Source of the DNA: Aphelocoma coerulescens
Taxonomy: Eukaryota; Chordata; Aves; Passeriformes; Corvidae
Length of the DNA: 64,000 nt
NCBI RefSeq assembly: GCF_041296385.1
Contig: NW_027184085.1
Coordinates: forward strand, 60,050,109 to 60,114,108
Direction: 5' to 3'
The notes under the pieces were generated by a model, which was given only the letters and a program-made list of their open reading frames with translations, was not told the DNA's origin and did not search any database. The position numbers and the translations under genes were made by a program. This document shows positions 1 to 14,914 of the stretch, piece after piece (position 1 is the first letter of the stretch; each line of letters starts with the position of its first letter).

Positions 1-3000
1 GGAGTCATGAAGCTCCTGCTGTGGAGCATTCCAAGGCTTTACCCTCTACACCCCCGTAGTGCCGTAGTGCTGCGTCCCTCTGTAGTCGTCCTACTAACAA
101 AGGGGGGAGTAGAGATGTATGGCTGTTCGACAGGCCCCCGTGAAGAAAACAAAGTGATTTTCTTCAAGAGTAGCTAGCCCTGTCTCTCACTACCCTGCTG
201 CCCTTCTCTGCTGCCTTCTGTCCTTCCTGCCTCCATTCAGAAATGCCTCATGCTTCTCTAGTACAGGGTTCATTAGTGCAAATGTAGCCAACAGCTCGGT
301 TTTCTCATTTATTCCCTAATTGCCTGGAACCTGCCTTTTAATCACAGTTTTGATATATTGGTTGAAAATTAGGTTATGATTTTGTGGCTCTGCTACAGCT
401 CCTTCTTCACAGCATTCAGGTGGAAGTGGCTGAGCTGGGCACTGAATGACAAAACTGTAGTGGTTAGCAGTCTTTAATGCTTGTATTCTTACTTGTCTCA
501 GCACTCATTAGGGAAAGATTGTGAGGTGGTATCTCCTTTCCTTAACAAGGCTTTTGTTGATATCCATGTAACAAACGTAAAAAACTGATTAGAATTGGGA
601 CGTGATGATCACAGTTTACAGAGTTAAGAGTTGCTAGTTTATTTGGATATCAGGAGTGCTGCTTTAGAGACAGTATCTGGTAGCACCTATTATTTTATAG
701 AATATATAATCTGTATTATTATTATTAATAACTGCAGCTCTTCCTCTGGTAAATCATTAGCAATAGTCAACTCCTCTATTTGGAGAGGGCTGTGCTCTTG
801 GGGAGCCCAAGAGCTGTTCCTTTTAAAACCTGCTTCCAGAAGATATTTCATATTGTACACAAGTGGCAGTGTTACTAAATTTTACTGTGATTATCACTAC
901 TTGAAAGATTTGCCAAGTGCTGACAATGCTTGTCTCTGGAGAGTCTGCAAATGTTCAGGCAGATTCTGCTGCAGTGAGACAAAATTATAAGAAACTTCAG
1001 GTACAGTTATGATAAAGAATGTAAAGTGCTGATATAACAAGATACTTTACAAGTAGACATGAAATGAGTGGGGAAAAAAATCTGTGGCAAAACAAAGCTT
1101 CAGACTTGTTTTTTTGCATAAATTTCTTCTTCTTTTTTTGCATAAGTTAAACAATTAATATTCATCACAGGAGAGCCGAGTTTTGCACCAAGAAGTACAT
1201 TTGCAGAGTATATTTTTACAAAAAAAATTGTTATATGCTAATATGTACCAGGATCTAAAAGATTCAAAGCAGTTTCTATGTCAGAGAAAACAGAGGAATG
1301 TTATTATCTCGTTGGCATTATGTAATAAATCAGATGAGGAATTAAAGTGGCACAAAATATGTCAAAACTTAGGTTTTGAGTCAGTATTTGCAGGTCTGAG
1401 TGGAAGGGCTTGGACTTTCAAGGTGTCAAGGTGAAGCAAATACTCTGTATTTCATCAGTATCATCATCCTGACACAGTCAGAAGGAACTGATTGATCCTG
1501 AAACAAATGTAAGGCTCGTGGGAGAAGGATGGGATTGGGAAGAGATGTATTCACCCAGAGCATGTGCTTCTGGGGGAAACTATGCAAACACTGCTATTCA
1601 TTCCCATATCTCAAACCATTGTATGCACAAACATAAAACAATTACAAGTACTTTGCAGATCACTAAGTTTCAAGCACTGAGGAAACAATTAAGATTGAAT
1701 CAGACCAGATCCTTCATTTACCATACTTTTAAGTCTTCTGCCCATAGTCTAGTAAAAGAATGTTGTGAGAAAGGGAGTAGAGAATTTGCTCTGATTTTGT
1801 CTATGATTCTGTAGCATGTGGCTGAGATTTGGAGTGAGAGGTGCGGTTACTCAGAGCTGTAGTGGTTCACAAAGTGATTTTACGTAGACAAGATGATGTA
1901 GTCCATTTAAACTTGTATAGAGCCACATCTAGATTAAAACGTACCGACTTTTCCCATTAGGATGAAAACAGAGGTTGGTTGGATGAGTCTGTGCTAAACA
2001 AAAATCTATAGGTTTTTTTCTGAAATGTTCTTAAGTAAATTAGCATCAGTTTATTGTAAACACCTCTGTTTCCAGAGGGAGGCCTTATTTATATACTGGT
2101 TGCTTGGTTGAAATTTTTTAAAAAATATTTTTTTTAGAACAAACAACCAGCCCTATATTTGCCTAAAATGCCTCTAATGAGCAACTTGTCCAGGAACTGA
2201 ATGTCTCATAAACTACTCCCAGCATACCTACTGTGGAGCACTGTTTCAGCGCTGTATCAGATAAACACCAGAAAGCCATTGTTAGTAGTTACATGGGACC
2301 AAATTTCCCAGCATAGTTTTTAGTGGCCAGATAGCTAAGTCACTAGACCAGACTAATAACTCACAAACATGCCAGAAGATTGATGATCTCACCACACTGG
2401 AATCGCTGGTATCCTGTGACATGCACCGGGAGGGCTGTGCAGTCAGGAATAAGGGAACACACGAGGCTTGTCCAGAGAAGTGACACTGATCCTTCTTCTG
2501 TTCTGTCTTGCATGTATAAGCTGTCTGCTCCCAGGGCTAACTAAAGACAGCTAATCATCTCAGATAACATCCTCAAGTTCAAACAGTGACAGTAGAAAAG
2601 TAGATGCTAATTAATAAAATGGAAATTGTATATAAAATTCATTAAAGAAGAATGCTGGAAGGATGTTTCTGACAACAGACTTTCTTCAGACTTGTTTTTA
2701 TGATGTTTTTCTAAGTTTCCCTGAGAACAAGAGTTAAGAGACAGAGCAGAGACAAGGCGTTCAGAAAAGATGTCAGGAGCTAAGTCCCTGAGCAGGGCCA
2801 CATCCTTAAGCCAATTTTAGTCAAACATGGGGTTATAATAGAGTATGGGGCAGTGATTCAGTGTGCCTTCTTTGTGACTAAGTCTTCATTTCAAACCTTA
2901 TATAAAGAAAGCTACAGCTCATTTCATCACAGATTTTCTGTAGCAGCCATCTGAAAGTGTAAGGAAAGGAACAAATTTAACTGCAAAAGACAGGCAAGGA

Positions 3001-6000
3001 TGAGGAAATCAAAATAATAGTGGGGTATATTCCAGCACACACCAACTGCCTGTGCCACACTTAAAGAAATGCCTATACTTCAGCACTGGTGCACTCACTT
3101 AACATTTTCAGAACTCAAAACGTTTCTACATTTCATTAACAGTACAGATTTCAGATTTAACTAGCAGAACTGGAAATGTTGAGTGGCAAGATTAGAACCG
3201 AGAGCTATTTGCTGTTTAGTAGCCAAAAAAAAAATTACATCACTGGTAACAGAAGAGGTTGTGTTGATATGCAACCCCTGGTTATGAAAACAGCTTCTCT
3301 GCTCCCAAATTAGTAGATCCTACAAATAAAAGAATGGTGAATTTTAAAATAGATATCATCAAATGTCAAGTGTGGCTTCTGGAAACAGCAGGTATCCTTG
3401 ACCTGTGATTGTCCACCTGCATAGATTTCAAGTCAGGCTATCCGTTTCCAGGCTGCAATGAGCAGTACAAGCTTGTCTTACTAAAAGAGGGAAAAACTGT
3501 CATTGCCCCAGGACCCTGATGTGCTTTTTCAATAAAAGAGGCCACGCCTAATTTGTCAAGGCAGCTGCTCAGGTTTCAGGGCACTAGAGCTATTGTGTGA
3601 GGGACCAGATCCCCAGCTGCATTCATCCACTGTCACCCCGAGAGGATAACTCTGTGGAGGAACACAGACTGCCTCGTGCTCCTGTGTGACCTTTGTAGCA
3701 CTGACATATTTATCAAGAGCTGGGAACTCGCTGTAGGGTGTGCTTGCTCCACAGAGCCACTACTCTATCTAGAAATAGCAAAGCATAGTTGGTGGACAGG
3801 ATGTTGAGTAACGCGCAATTTCGTTTTTGTGATGTTTATATTGATTATAAGGAGATGTTGTGCCATATAAAGATGCTGAAATGGGAGGGCAATCTAGCCC
3901 TTTAAACAAGACATCTCTGAAACTGCTTTGCATTCAAAGGGATTTAATAGCAGAAAACCTAGTAGCTGAAAGACATTTAAGGCACCTTTTAGTGTTGTTA
4001 ATGCCAGTGTACAATTAAAATGTCAATATGCTGTTCGAGATACTTGAATAATTCATTTTTCTCATATAGGATGTGCCTAGTTTCAAAAAGTGTATTAATT
4101 AATAGTTCAGATGTAATGTTGTAATTTTACAGTGACCTAAACATTCACAGTCCTGGTTCAGAGCACTTTTAATATGGTCTGTAAACTGTCAACTGTTTAA
4201 TTACCTGCCCTGTAAGAAACACCACCTACATTTTTCTCATACACATTAACTTCTAGTTAATGGTTATCAACATCTCTTTAATTATGTAGGAAGCATCCCA
4301 AATAACTTTTCCATTTTTATTAGTTTTCTTTGACTGTAAAAAAGGCACGCTTAATTCTTTGTGTCAGCATGGGCTGGTGCTTACTGATCAACAGCATGTA
4401 GTTAATTAAAAAATGAAAAACCTGGAGAGGGCATAATTTAGGTTTTGCAATCTCAGTTTTATTGAACATTAAGTACAGATAACAAATGTCATTTTGTCTG
4501 GAAAGCAGCTGTTCCTCTGAATTTCCTTCATTTAGTCAGGTATTTAGGCAGGTGTTCCTTCAAACTCTTTAATAGTCATTTAGTGAGGCACTGTAGTCTC
4601 CGCTATCCAGTTACCATTGCTATTGCTTTTCCTAGACTTTAATCATGTACTCTAAGATTGTGCCAGTAGCTGAGAGAGAGGATAGGGAAAAGATATGTTG
4701 TTATTCTCATGTTGCCAAAAAAGTGTCTTAAGGGCACTCTATTGAAAAGTTTTGAAGCAGATAGTGCAAATTTACCATTGTATCAAGAATGTGCATCCTA
4801 ACATCCCTGTGAGCAAAAAAGGAGTTTTGTTGGCAAAGCTGTAAGTTTTTTTTTTAAATCTCAGTCCCTCATGCCCAGAAGAGACTTGTCACAGTTAGGC
4901 AACTAAATACACAAACAACTCTGTGTACACTGAGCATTGGTGTTCTTAAACCACCAGCTGATAGTCTAACAGCTCTCCCTGCTCCAGCAGAGCAAAGTAA
5001 GTCAGGGTCCCTGCTGAAGCATATTTTAACAGCTCCAATGGCATTAGAAGGGCTTAGGGCAGTTTATAGAGTAGTTTCTCAGGAAGCATTAAGAAGCATT
5101 TCTGGCACAGCTATACAATAAAGCAAACATTTGGAAATGGCTAACAGCACACTCATCACCAACTTTATGTTAGCCAGGATATTAAACTGTTGTTCTTCTA
5201 CCGGCAACCAAAGATTGCTTATCTTCTGTGAAATAAAATCTTAGCTGAAGGTGCAGCTTGATAGCATTTTCACAATTGGGCATAACTTAGACAGTTCTTC
5301 ATATGCCCATCAAGGATTTTTTAATTGGAAAATAACACCAGCTGGATGCTGTCAATAATATGCCATCTTGTTCATGTTCCATCCCATCTTACCCACAATT
5401 GTGATAGAAAATAAAAGAGCAGCTGTTATATAAAAAAAGGAGGTTAGGGGGAAAGCAGGCACATTTTTCAAGCCCTACAAAGCTACTGCTATCCACTATC
5501 ATGTTCTTGTAGAAAGAGACAGAGGAGTATTTTTGGAGAGCCTGAAAGATCTGCAGTTGCTGAACGCAAACAGTACCAGCACAGACAGACAATTTAGGCA
5601 TGTGCAGAAACATCTGACCAAAGCCTTCATTTGAAATAATTTCAAAAGTCTTTCGAGAAGCGCATATGTTCTGGGTGTTTTCTTATTCTTTAAATAGGTA
5701 TATTTTTATTCTTAAATCAATACTGAGTTCATGTTTGGAAGCAAGCAGGATGAGTGCGACAGCAGCCACAATGTTGGGTGGACACTGAGTACTGCTGGTT
5801 TTTAAGGATGCCCACTTTTTAAGGAAGTGACCTTACCAAGTGGTGCAGAAAGGCCATCAGTAGTGACATTGAGCCCATGGTCACTAGAGAAATTTAATTC
5901 CTGCTACCAGCTTATAGCTGCCATCAAACAGTTCAGCAATTTTCCATGTGTAGTCGTTGCTGAATGAGCCTCTCAAAGGAGGGCACGGTGCAGGAGTGCC

Positions 6001-9000
6001 CTCTGTCCATTCATCTGCCTGCTGTCCACACTGTGAAACCCCTGCCTTCACCACAGCCTGCCCAGAGATTTGTGCAATCATGGCTCATAACAAGGAACAT
6101 ACAGAGCACTGCTCTTTTTTTACAGATAGCGTTCAGCTTTATTTCTGCAAAACAGGGGTCTCTATTCAGTTAAAGAAATCTTACGGTTCTGCAGCACTTT
6201 ATATGTTTCTTTGGCTAAATACGACCAGCAACAGGCAATATCCTGAGGCACTCATCCAGTAAGACAAATTAATTTTGTGTACGCAGGGTTTTTTTCATAT
6301 CTCAGTGTGCAGTTCACACTCATTGAACTAAATTACTAATATCAAATCAGCGGCTACTTTCATATACCCAGCATCAAGACCTGGAAAGACAATACAGTTT
6401 ATCTCTACTTGCTCATGGCAAGACAACTTGATAACATCAGCTGTGCTGCCCTGAAAGTTTTGATCTCACCTACACTGTGTTTAGAAAAGAGGAGAATAAA
6501 TATATGTCACCAAGTGAAAAGAGATCATGATAAAAATTGATAGGGTTCCAATGCTAGGAAAAGAAATGAGGTTTTAACCTCTTATGTGGAAGTCTGTGTA
6601 TCTGTAGATCAGTAAACATGTCTTGAGAGCTAGTCTACAAATGTGAAAAAGCCAGTCATGTTCCTTGTTACAGGAGCTACCTTCATGCTGACTAACTAGC
6701 TGTGTAAGCTCCCTGGTTTTCCTGCAGCGCTGGAAAATGCTGAGTTGAAGGAAGAGCATGAGCAGAAACTGGACAAATGACTATAGTAAAGTTAAATTTG
6801 ACCCAGTACCAAAACTGATTGGAAGGCTGGGGAAGTTGTTATTTGCATCAACACCGCTGTTTGTGAGATGTTTGGTAAAGCAGACAGGTATGTCTGCCTG
6901 GCCTGCTGCTAGACAATTGAGAGGGTGTCTGTATGGAATTTGAAAGTAGGTTGGAGAGGACACTTGTTTACCCCACACTACCATAGTTAGATTACTGCTG
7001 GACTCAGGACAGCTTTAATGGAGCTGGGGCAGGCATCTGCTTGCCAAAGTATGTCCTCTGAAATAAAGCTGCACTTTCACCTCATTCAGGGAAGCAGACT
7101 GGCCATAGTAATTACTGAGCATGTTAAAAAATGTACACAGGAAACATCAATGAGATTATGGCAATAAAGTATTAATGTACACGCAGTGTCTGCAAGGTAG
7201 GGAGGTGGTAAAAATAATTAGGTTTACAAAAAAAGCAGAGAACTATAAATAAGACAGAAAAATGCATGAAAGAAGGTACCACTGGAAATTAAGAAAATTA
7301 AGGAAATTAAGAAAATTAAGTAAGTGAGATCATAGCAGCATCCAGACATGAAGTCCATCAGGGAAATGCTGTCTTTTACCTCAGGATATGGCTGGAGTAA
7401 CTATGCTTGCTTTACTGGACATACTATGGATTTGAATTAATGTAACAGGAAAGAAGGGTTCTGATATTTATACTTGAAGAGTAGTAAGATATCGAAGAAG
7501 AACAAGCAGTAAAATTAGTCTTGCTAACTGTTACAGCCAGTGTTTCAAACTCATCACAATTCCTCAGTCACTTAATGTATTCAAAGGCAGATGAGGCAAT
7601 GGGACTACAAGTACAAAGGGAAATGGTAAACCTAGTAACAGACATGTATAATCTATTTTTTGCCTACAACACCTGCAAGTCTTCCTGGAAGAAGCAGTCT
7701 TCTCGGTATCCCTGGCAGAGGCATGTTTTACTTCTGAAGTCTAGGCCTTTTGACTACACCTGCTGTATTCATGAGTGGAGGAGAAATGAAGAGTTAATCC
7801 ACAGTGTTTGCTTTCTGTCATGCAATGTACAATGAGGGCATTTTAATGACAGGAGAGGTTTCATCCTCCCTCTGTGTAAAGGCAGAGCTAACAAGGGATC
7901 CAGCCACGTTCCTGACATGCACCAGCAGCCCAGCTGTGGGCAGAAGGACTGTCCCTAAGAAACACAGTCTATGTGCGTGAATAAACACTGTTGGCTTGGT
8001 CACATAGTTGTTCAACAATCTAGTTATAATTTCCAGGGGCCTCAGGGAATAGGAAATATAGGGTACTGTCTTACTATTTGTCTTCAAATGTTTAATAGAT
8101 GACTCCTTTGTTAGTTCAGCTGTGATGTGTTCATTTGCACCACTAGCTCAAAATTAGCATTTACATTTTTGTGTCTTTAAAGAAGATCAGAGCTGATGAG
8201 GAAACAATTTTTGCTTTTAGATTATATGCGGTATTTGAAATTTAACCCAAATTCTACCATAAGGCTGCTTTGAGCTTCGCCTGCTAAGCAGAGCTGCTTA
8301 TGTTGACATTCTGCAAGCTTTACTTTTCCCTGTTGTGCAGAAAGGCCATAGTTCAAAACAGGCTGTATAAAAGGAGAGGAAAAGCCACAGAATTTCTCAG
8401 CGACAGCTTCTTTTTCCTTGACACTGTTCATAAAAACTGCTTCCAGAAAGGCACTGGGCTGCTCAGAATACATAATGCCTGCATCAGGAAAAGGAAAAAA
8501 AAACGGAAAAAAAAGAAACACACACTTGTTCTGTGCCATCAGAGGAGCTCCATGCAGTGAAATGGGAACTGTGAAGATTAGAGATTCACTTTGCAGGCTA
8601 CAACAACTTCTCTGGAGCCCTGAAATCATGCATATGCAGCCAAACATATGTAAATCTATTGTAACCCAGCTGTGAAAGATCCCCTGAAGTAAGCTAATAA
8701 AGAGCAGCTGTATGTGTTTAAGCTTATCCCAGGCATAGTAGAAAGGTCCCAGAATGTGCACTGAGGTTTCTTACGTCATTAGAGGAAATGCTGCAGACTT
8801 TAAAGGAAATTTGTGTTTTAAGATGCAAAGCAGCATAAAGTTTGTCTCTGCCAAGACAAGCTACAAAAGAATTAATTTTCCTTGACATTTGGATTTTATA
8901 CATCTTGTTTTTAACTACTGAGAACGCCTGTGTTTTATTTTTTTTAAACGACCTGATGTGTCTGCTTACTCTCCATCATGCAAAGGCATCTAAAATTATC

Positions 9001-12000
9001 ATCGCTCACTGGGAAAGGGTGAGAGGTGAAGGAAAGTACTGAAATCAGGAAAGTTCAAAATGATCAGCCACTGCGTACCACCTGCCAGTGGGAGAAAGGT
9101 TGTCAATGCTTTCTACTGCCAGAGCTGGCCCTGAGCTTAGCCTCTGGGACAAACAAAATTGGGATGGCTTCAGGACTGTAATGACCTTTGTTATATTACA
9201 TATGCAGGAGGTTGTGTCAAACAAACCTTCTCCCATACCTGCAAACTTAATAAACTGGTTCATTTACAGGTCAGAAGTAACACACTTCAAAAAGGTTTAA
9301 GAGCTTGCTATTCCAGTCTTTTTCAGGTCTTGCCTCCCCTTCACTCCAGTGTGGGTGGAAGTTATCTGAGCATGAATTTTCTGGTTCAGATTTTGTAGTC
9401 TCCATCTATAATAATCTCTTGTTTCAAAATTCACAAGTGTGAATTCAGAAGGCCATGATGTGAGTTTTGTATGGCCACTGTGGCATGCAGAAAAATTGGA
9501 TTGCAGGCTCATAATCAAACTATAAACAGATAATTGAAATCCGTTCTGAAAATGTTGCTTCAAGAGTCACAAGTTATCTCATATGGACATGTTGATCTCC
9601 CTTCTTTTTGTAAACCATCTTTTTTTTTTAGAGAGAGTCATGTTGGCAGTCATTCGTGGAAAGTGGAGAGAAATGATATAATGATGAACCAGCTGAAAGG
9701 AGAAATTAAACCACTGTTAAAGATCAGCTGATAAACCTGTCTTGGAGGGATTGTTTCTGAAACAGGTCTGATAAGGGGCCAGAAAACCCTAACAGAGGCC
9801 ACTATAGCTGATCAGATTGCTTAGATATTTTCCAGGGCTTTGTTGCATGTTACTTCAGTTACATTATATATACTGATTTTGTTTTCATAGTTCTGAAGTA
9901 TGATTTCTCTTCACACTTCCAATGATCCCCAGGTTTCTTGTAGCTGAAGGTTTTTTCTTTAACAAATTCATTCTCTCTCCAACTGCATGCACCCACTTTT
10001 TCTTTGCTGGATACCTCAGACTACTAGCTCAGGCAACTGACTTTCAGAGCCCTAGAGTGGCGTAAGAGAGGAGATGGATTGCTGTTCTCAACACAGTCAT
10101 GCAAAACTTAAGAGTTGCAGACCTTTACAAGTCAACAATATAGTTTTACTGAGAGGGAAGGCAGGGGGAAAGCATTTTCCAGCAGCTTTAACTATGAATG
10201 TTTGAGCTGGGTTTTTTCTAGCTGGTGACACCAAGAGTCCAGAAAAATGGGTACTGGGTAGTATTGCACTGAGTCAGCACAGTGAGTCCTTGCAGCCAGG
10301 ACAAAGATGAAGAAAAAGCCTTCCTACAGTTTTCAACAAAGCAATTATTTTAAACACCAAATCATTGGGATAATAGTGTGGTTGGTTTGTGTCAAATCTT
10401 GAAATTATTCCTTTGGGAAAACATTAGATAAGATCTCAGAAGTGCAGGGTAGACTTTGGTCATTCCTCTATTTTTTTGTCACTGAAATCTCAGAGTTCAG
10501 TCTAAATTTGTCTGGGGTTTTTTGTTTGGTTTTTTGATTTTTTAAAAATTACTATTGCTATTTAAAAAAGGGGAAGAAAGCTTGTTAATACCTGCAGGGA
10601 TTTACCTGTCTGAAATAGTCTTCTAGCAGCATGAGACTACCTGTAAACACATTTCTAACAACTAGAGACACAAGTTGAAAACCTATTCAGTGGTATTTTT
10701 AAAAGGTATTCTGAAGCCCATAAAAACCTCCATTCATAATGAGTTTTTTTACCCGTGTTTCTTGCAAGCCTAAGGAGAGGGAGATGTACATCCGACAGAG
10801 AAGCTTGCACTGAAGAATGAAATTAACTGCTGAGTTTTCCCCTTAAATAACAATAGTAAAGAAATCATTGTGCCTTTCTGTAACAATGACTTGTTCTGTG
10901 GAAAGTCTCAAGTGATTTTGTAGCTGTTGGAGATGGAAGTGGGCTCATTCCCATTTAGAGAGGTGACATTTAACACAGCAATGGCACTCACGCCTCAACT
11001 GCTCTTAATGTGTGGTCAGGAGATAAATACTACTTTATTTCCTCATAGTTATTCCCTCATTTCCCTCCCAAAACATCATTCTTCATTTCCCACTTCAGTG
11101 TTTCAAGTTTCATGTGTATCACCATTTTGGGTTATTACTTTACCAACTGTTGCAGGCAACTTTGGAAAGACAGACAGTGACAGCTCCCTGCGGATCTGAT
11201 CACAAAGCGATCGTGGTGCACGTGGCATGTGATCTTCTCATTGCTCAGGGTACACTGCTCCCAGCCATAAACATTTCTTTGTCTCCACACTACAGCAAAC
11301 TGCAGTGCTCAGACTGAAAGGTGTTACTTTTCAGGACAGGTAGCTGTCATTCACACACCGGAACTTGCAGTGGCAGACCAGATATGGCTGGCTGTCCTTT
11401 GAGTTATCCTCACCAACTTCAGCCTAGTTGTGGAAGAAGCTAGCATCCAAACTCTTGTATCACTAAAACAGCTTCCCATCAAGCTATTCAAACTGGGAAG
11501 TCATTTGCTGTTTGTTTTCATTCATCGACCAGTTGTGAGGATTACAAGCTGGAATTTCAGTTTGTACTCACTGCAAAGCATATGCCAGAACTGAAAGGAT
11601 TTTGACTGTGGGGCTTTTCTTGATGTTCTGCCATTCCTGTCACACAGGGATCGCAGGTGAGATAAGGAAATGTGCCTTCATCATGAGATGTTTCTTTTTA
11701 TGCTGTTCGTGCTAAAAGGACACAGCTTTTGCTGGGCCTCTGGAGTGGAGGTGTCCTTTCTGCAGATTTCTGTTAATTGCTGTTCTCCTGAGACAGACAC
11801 CTTACTTCAGATCTCTTTCCAGGGAGACCTTTGGTCAGCACTGTGCAACTGCAACTTTTTAGCAGGTTGTAGCTCGCTTTCATTTACTTCTAAGAAGATA
11901 AGTCAAAGACTTTAGAGAAGTCAAAGGCTATCATACTCCTTCCCCACAAAAAGTAAGCCATTTATCCTGCCAAGCAAGGAAATTTGTCTTTTTTAATGGA

Positions 12001-14914
12001 ATTTACTATTGGAAAAATTGCTTTCCTTTTTTTTTCCTTCTTAATTACTTCAAAATTGATTGTTTTATTACTTGTTCTAGTGTCATCTCCATTCTAAAGA
12101 TTGTGCTGGCAGGTCTGTGTTTGGTTGGGTCCTCCCTTTGGCTATTCACAAAGGCATGTAATATTCTTGTCCTTTTCCAGAGCTCTTTATGCTTGTACTT
12201 CCTCCAGTGTTGTCCAAGATACCTTACTGTGTCTAGAAGTTGCTTCGGCTAGCTCCTTAAGCAGTCTGGGACAAATTTCTTAAGACAATTCAGAAATGTC
12301 TATTATTTAAATAGGTTTACTTCTTTTCTCCATCATGGTCAACACTTAACTCCCTAACTTTGTTACATTTCTGATCACAGATCAGAGTGGGAATTTTTGT
12401 TGAAAATTGCAGCAGGAAAAGGAGTAAATAATTCAGTCTCCATGTCTTCCCTTATCTATCCTCCTTTAATGAAGTTTTTTATGTTGATACTCATTATTCT
12501 TATTTAGTTATGCACATGCCATGTATTCCTTAGAATGATGAACTCTATTCCTTTGTGATTATTTCATCTTAATTACATTTCTGCCCTTGGAACTTCTTTC
12601 CTATTAGAATTAGAAGGAGCAGAGCATCTCCAGAATATCTTCATCAGCATTTTCATACAGTACTCTTTTCAGCACTCTGCACATCTTGCTTTTTAACTTG
12701 TTTTTTTTTAGCATATGTACTGTCCAAAAGCCTGAATACTTTTGTTAATTGGTGAAAAGGAGGAGGCTCACCTTCTTGCTTATGATAATCTAGCATACAA
12801 GTGATCTATATCTTTGTATAACCTGTGGTCTTTTCTGTATTATTTTTACTCAGAGACATTCCACAAGTCTGCTTTTCACATCTTCCAGAACTTTAACAAA
12901 AAAATACATATTATTGACATAAAATGTCATGTCTCCTTGGTCATTCCCCAACTACCTGTAGTTAGATCAATGCTCTACATGTGATTTGTACAAGCACTAG
13001 CTCATTTCAGAATTGAATCACTTTGGAGGTCTGAAAACATTTTTCTAAATGTCTTCCTTACCAACCAGCCAGCCCAAACTGTGTACCTTACCTAGAAGCT
13101 CTGCTGGAAGAAGGAATTAATTATGCATAGCAGAATAACACAATACCATATCAGGTCTTCTCTTTCATTAGATGTGTAAGAAGATGTGATTTTGCATGTT
13201 CCAGACTGTTACAGCACAGGGTATACTGACTGAGAAAATGAATGGCAATGTTAGGAGATGTAGACAAAAGGACGTGGGATGAAATTACAGAAAGTTAATG
13301 GAGGTGGAAGGATCAGGTTGTCTATGGGAATCAGAATAGCCATGGAAAAGGGAGAGTATCAGGTGACTAGACTGGCTCTTTCAGTAGCCAGAAATAATAC
13401 TTCATCACAGGGAGGAAGACCCTGAAGTTGTAAGCTCAGCTGTGATTTGTAAGGGAGAGAGCTTAACTTAAATGGAAGACTTCAGAGAGGTCAGTGTCAG
13501 CATGTTTGTGGCATTAATGACATGACATGTAAGATCTGATCCTTGGAGGTGCACATATTTGATGTCATCTATGTCTTTGTAACATTTTTGGGTTTGCTTT
13601 TATTTTTACCATCACACATCTCTGGAGTACAATGTTTATACAGGTATTTCTGTCAAAACTATCCCTTTCAAAGGAATAGTTTGTTGTTACCCAAAGTGAT
13701 AGTCTCCATGCACTAGAGAAAATAGCCAGGAGTATGGATTCAGACCACATAAAATGAAATAAGCGAAGTCTTTTCACTTTTGTAAATGATATGTTGCAAA
13801 CAGGAAAGTTTAGACATAACACTTTAAAAGTATTTCATTTAGAATAATAATTGTATTATTAAATAAGTACAATATGGTGATACTTATATCAGACATATTT
13901 TACAGTCTGGTTCTATGCAGCCAGGCCAGTACCTAATGTCTTAAAACTATGTCAGATAGTAAATAGCTGTAAGATTTTTTAATAGCAAGTATTTCCTCAA
14001 AGCTGGAAGTCCAAATACTTTACTTGTCTTTCAAAAACATATACCCTAGATTTTTCTGATTATTTTCTCCATTCATTTTAATTCCTTGAATAATGAGTGC
14101 AAATGAAGGATGCTGGACTTGCCATGTGGACTGCATGGTTCTTTAAGAATTGCAGGATAAGTAAAAGCACACACAATGAAGTCTGTAAAGTGGCATGAAC
14201 AGTTCCCCTCAAACTTGACATGATTGGGATCACACACTTCCTTACTCATCCCAGACTGTGCAGGCAGTTACTGCTGATGTTAAGGTTTGACATGTTAATA
14301 GACAACAACCACCATTGTCAGCCTATATCATATTAAATTCCAGACCACCCCCACCCACCCTGTGGTCATGACAGTAGGATACTGAGCATTTCTCCTACTT
14401 TTTTATTGCTTGGTTTTACCTATTCCACAGACATTGATGCAGGGTCAAATCTTGCCTATTTTATTTTATTTACATTTTAGTTAGTGGGATTGCTTGCATA
14501 ACTAATGACGCATGGAAGCGATCCCTGATAAAAAATAAACTATATATTAACCTGACACTGTGTCCAGAGAAGATCTGCCTGCCTAGAGCAAAGCCACTAA
14601 TGTTAAATATCTTTTAGTGTAGAAAACGTAATAAACATCAGGAAGGTTTGAGTTCAAGGGGAAATCTGGAATCAGGCTGTTTTAAGACAGTCATAAATTT
14701 CTGTGTATAAAACACCTGCAGTGTGCACTTCATTTCAGCTACCCCTTTCATGAACACACAGGGTCACTCAGTCTGGACTGTGTAGCAATTTTGTAATGTG
14801 AGTGCTAATGTTTTGATACTTATTGATAACCTAAAACTGAAGATTTCACATTGCTTTTGTATGCAGTGATGCAGTTTTGTGCTGAAGGCTATCACTGACA
14901 GAGTAGGACTTAGC
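1..14914 (+). other. SEMA6A: Last intron of SEMA6A (5' part), no exon recognised
   Basis: This AT-rich, non-coding stretch lies upstream of the SEMA6A terminal exon on the same strand and is read as intron. The open frames here are short (at most about 180 codons), carry no recognisable domain, and several overlap on both strands. I looked for the expected preceding exon, which in vertebrate SEMA6A encodes the juxtamembrane end of the ectodomain, and did not recognise it. That exon is short, so it could be hidden here or lie outside the window. Minor structures include an 18-bp tandem duplication at 7284-7319 and an AT-rich homeodomain-site-rich block near 4020-4460. That this is intron is inferred from gene structure, not shown by a donor site. 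Confidence 0.6.
7284..7319. repeat. 18-bp tandem duplication
   Basis: Two perfect copies of an 18-bp unit (GGAAATTAAGAAAATTAA) stand head to tail inside the intron. Within each unit a shorter 8-9 bp AAATTAAG-type motif also repeats, so the tract probably grew by slippage. No function is implied. Confidence 0.8.

Noticed and set aside
8222..8761. 179-codon minus-strand frame
   Set aside because: No recognisable domain, intronic position, and it competes with plus-strand frames of similar quality; probably chance.
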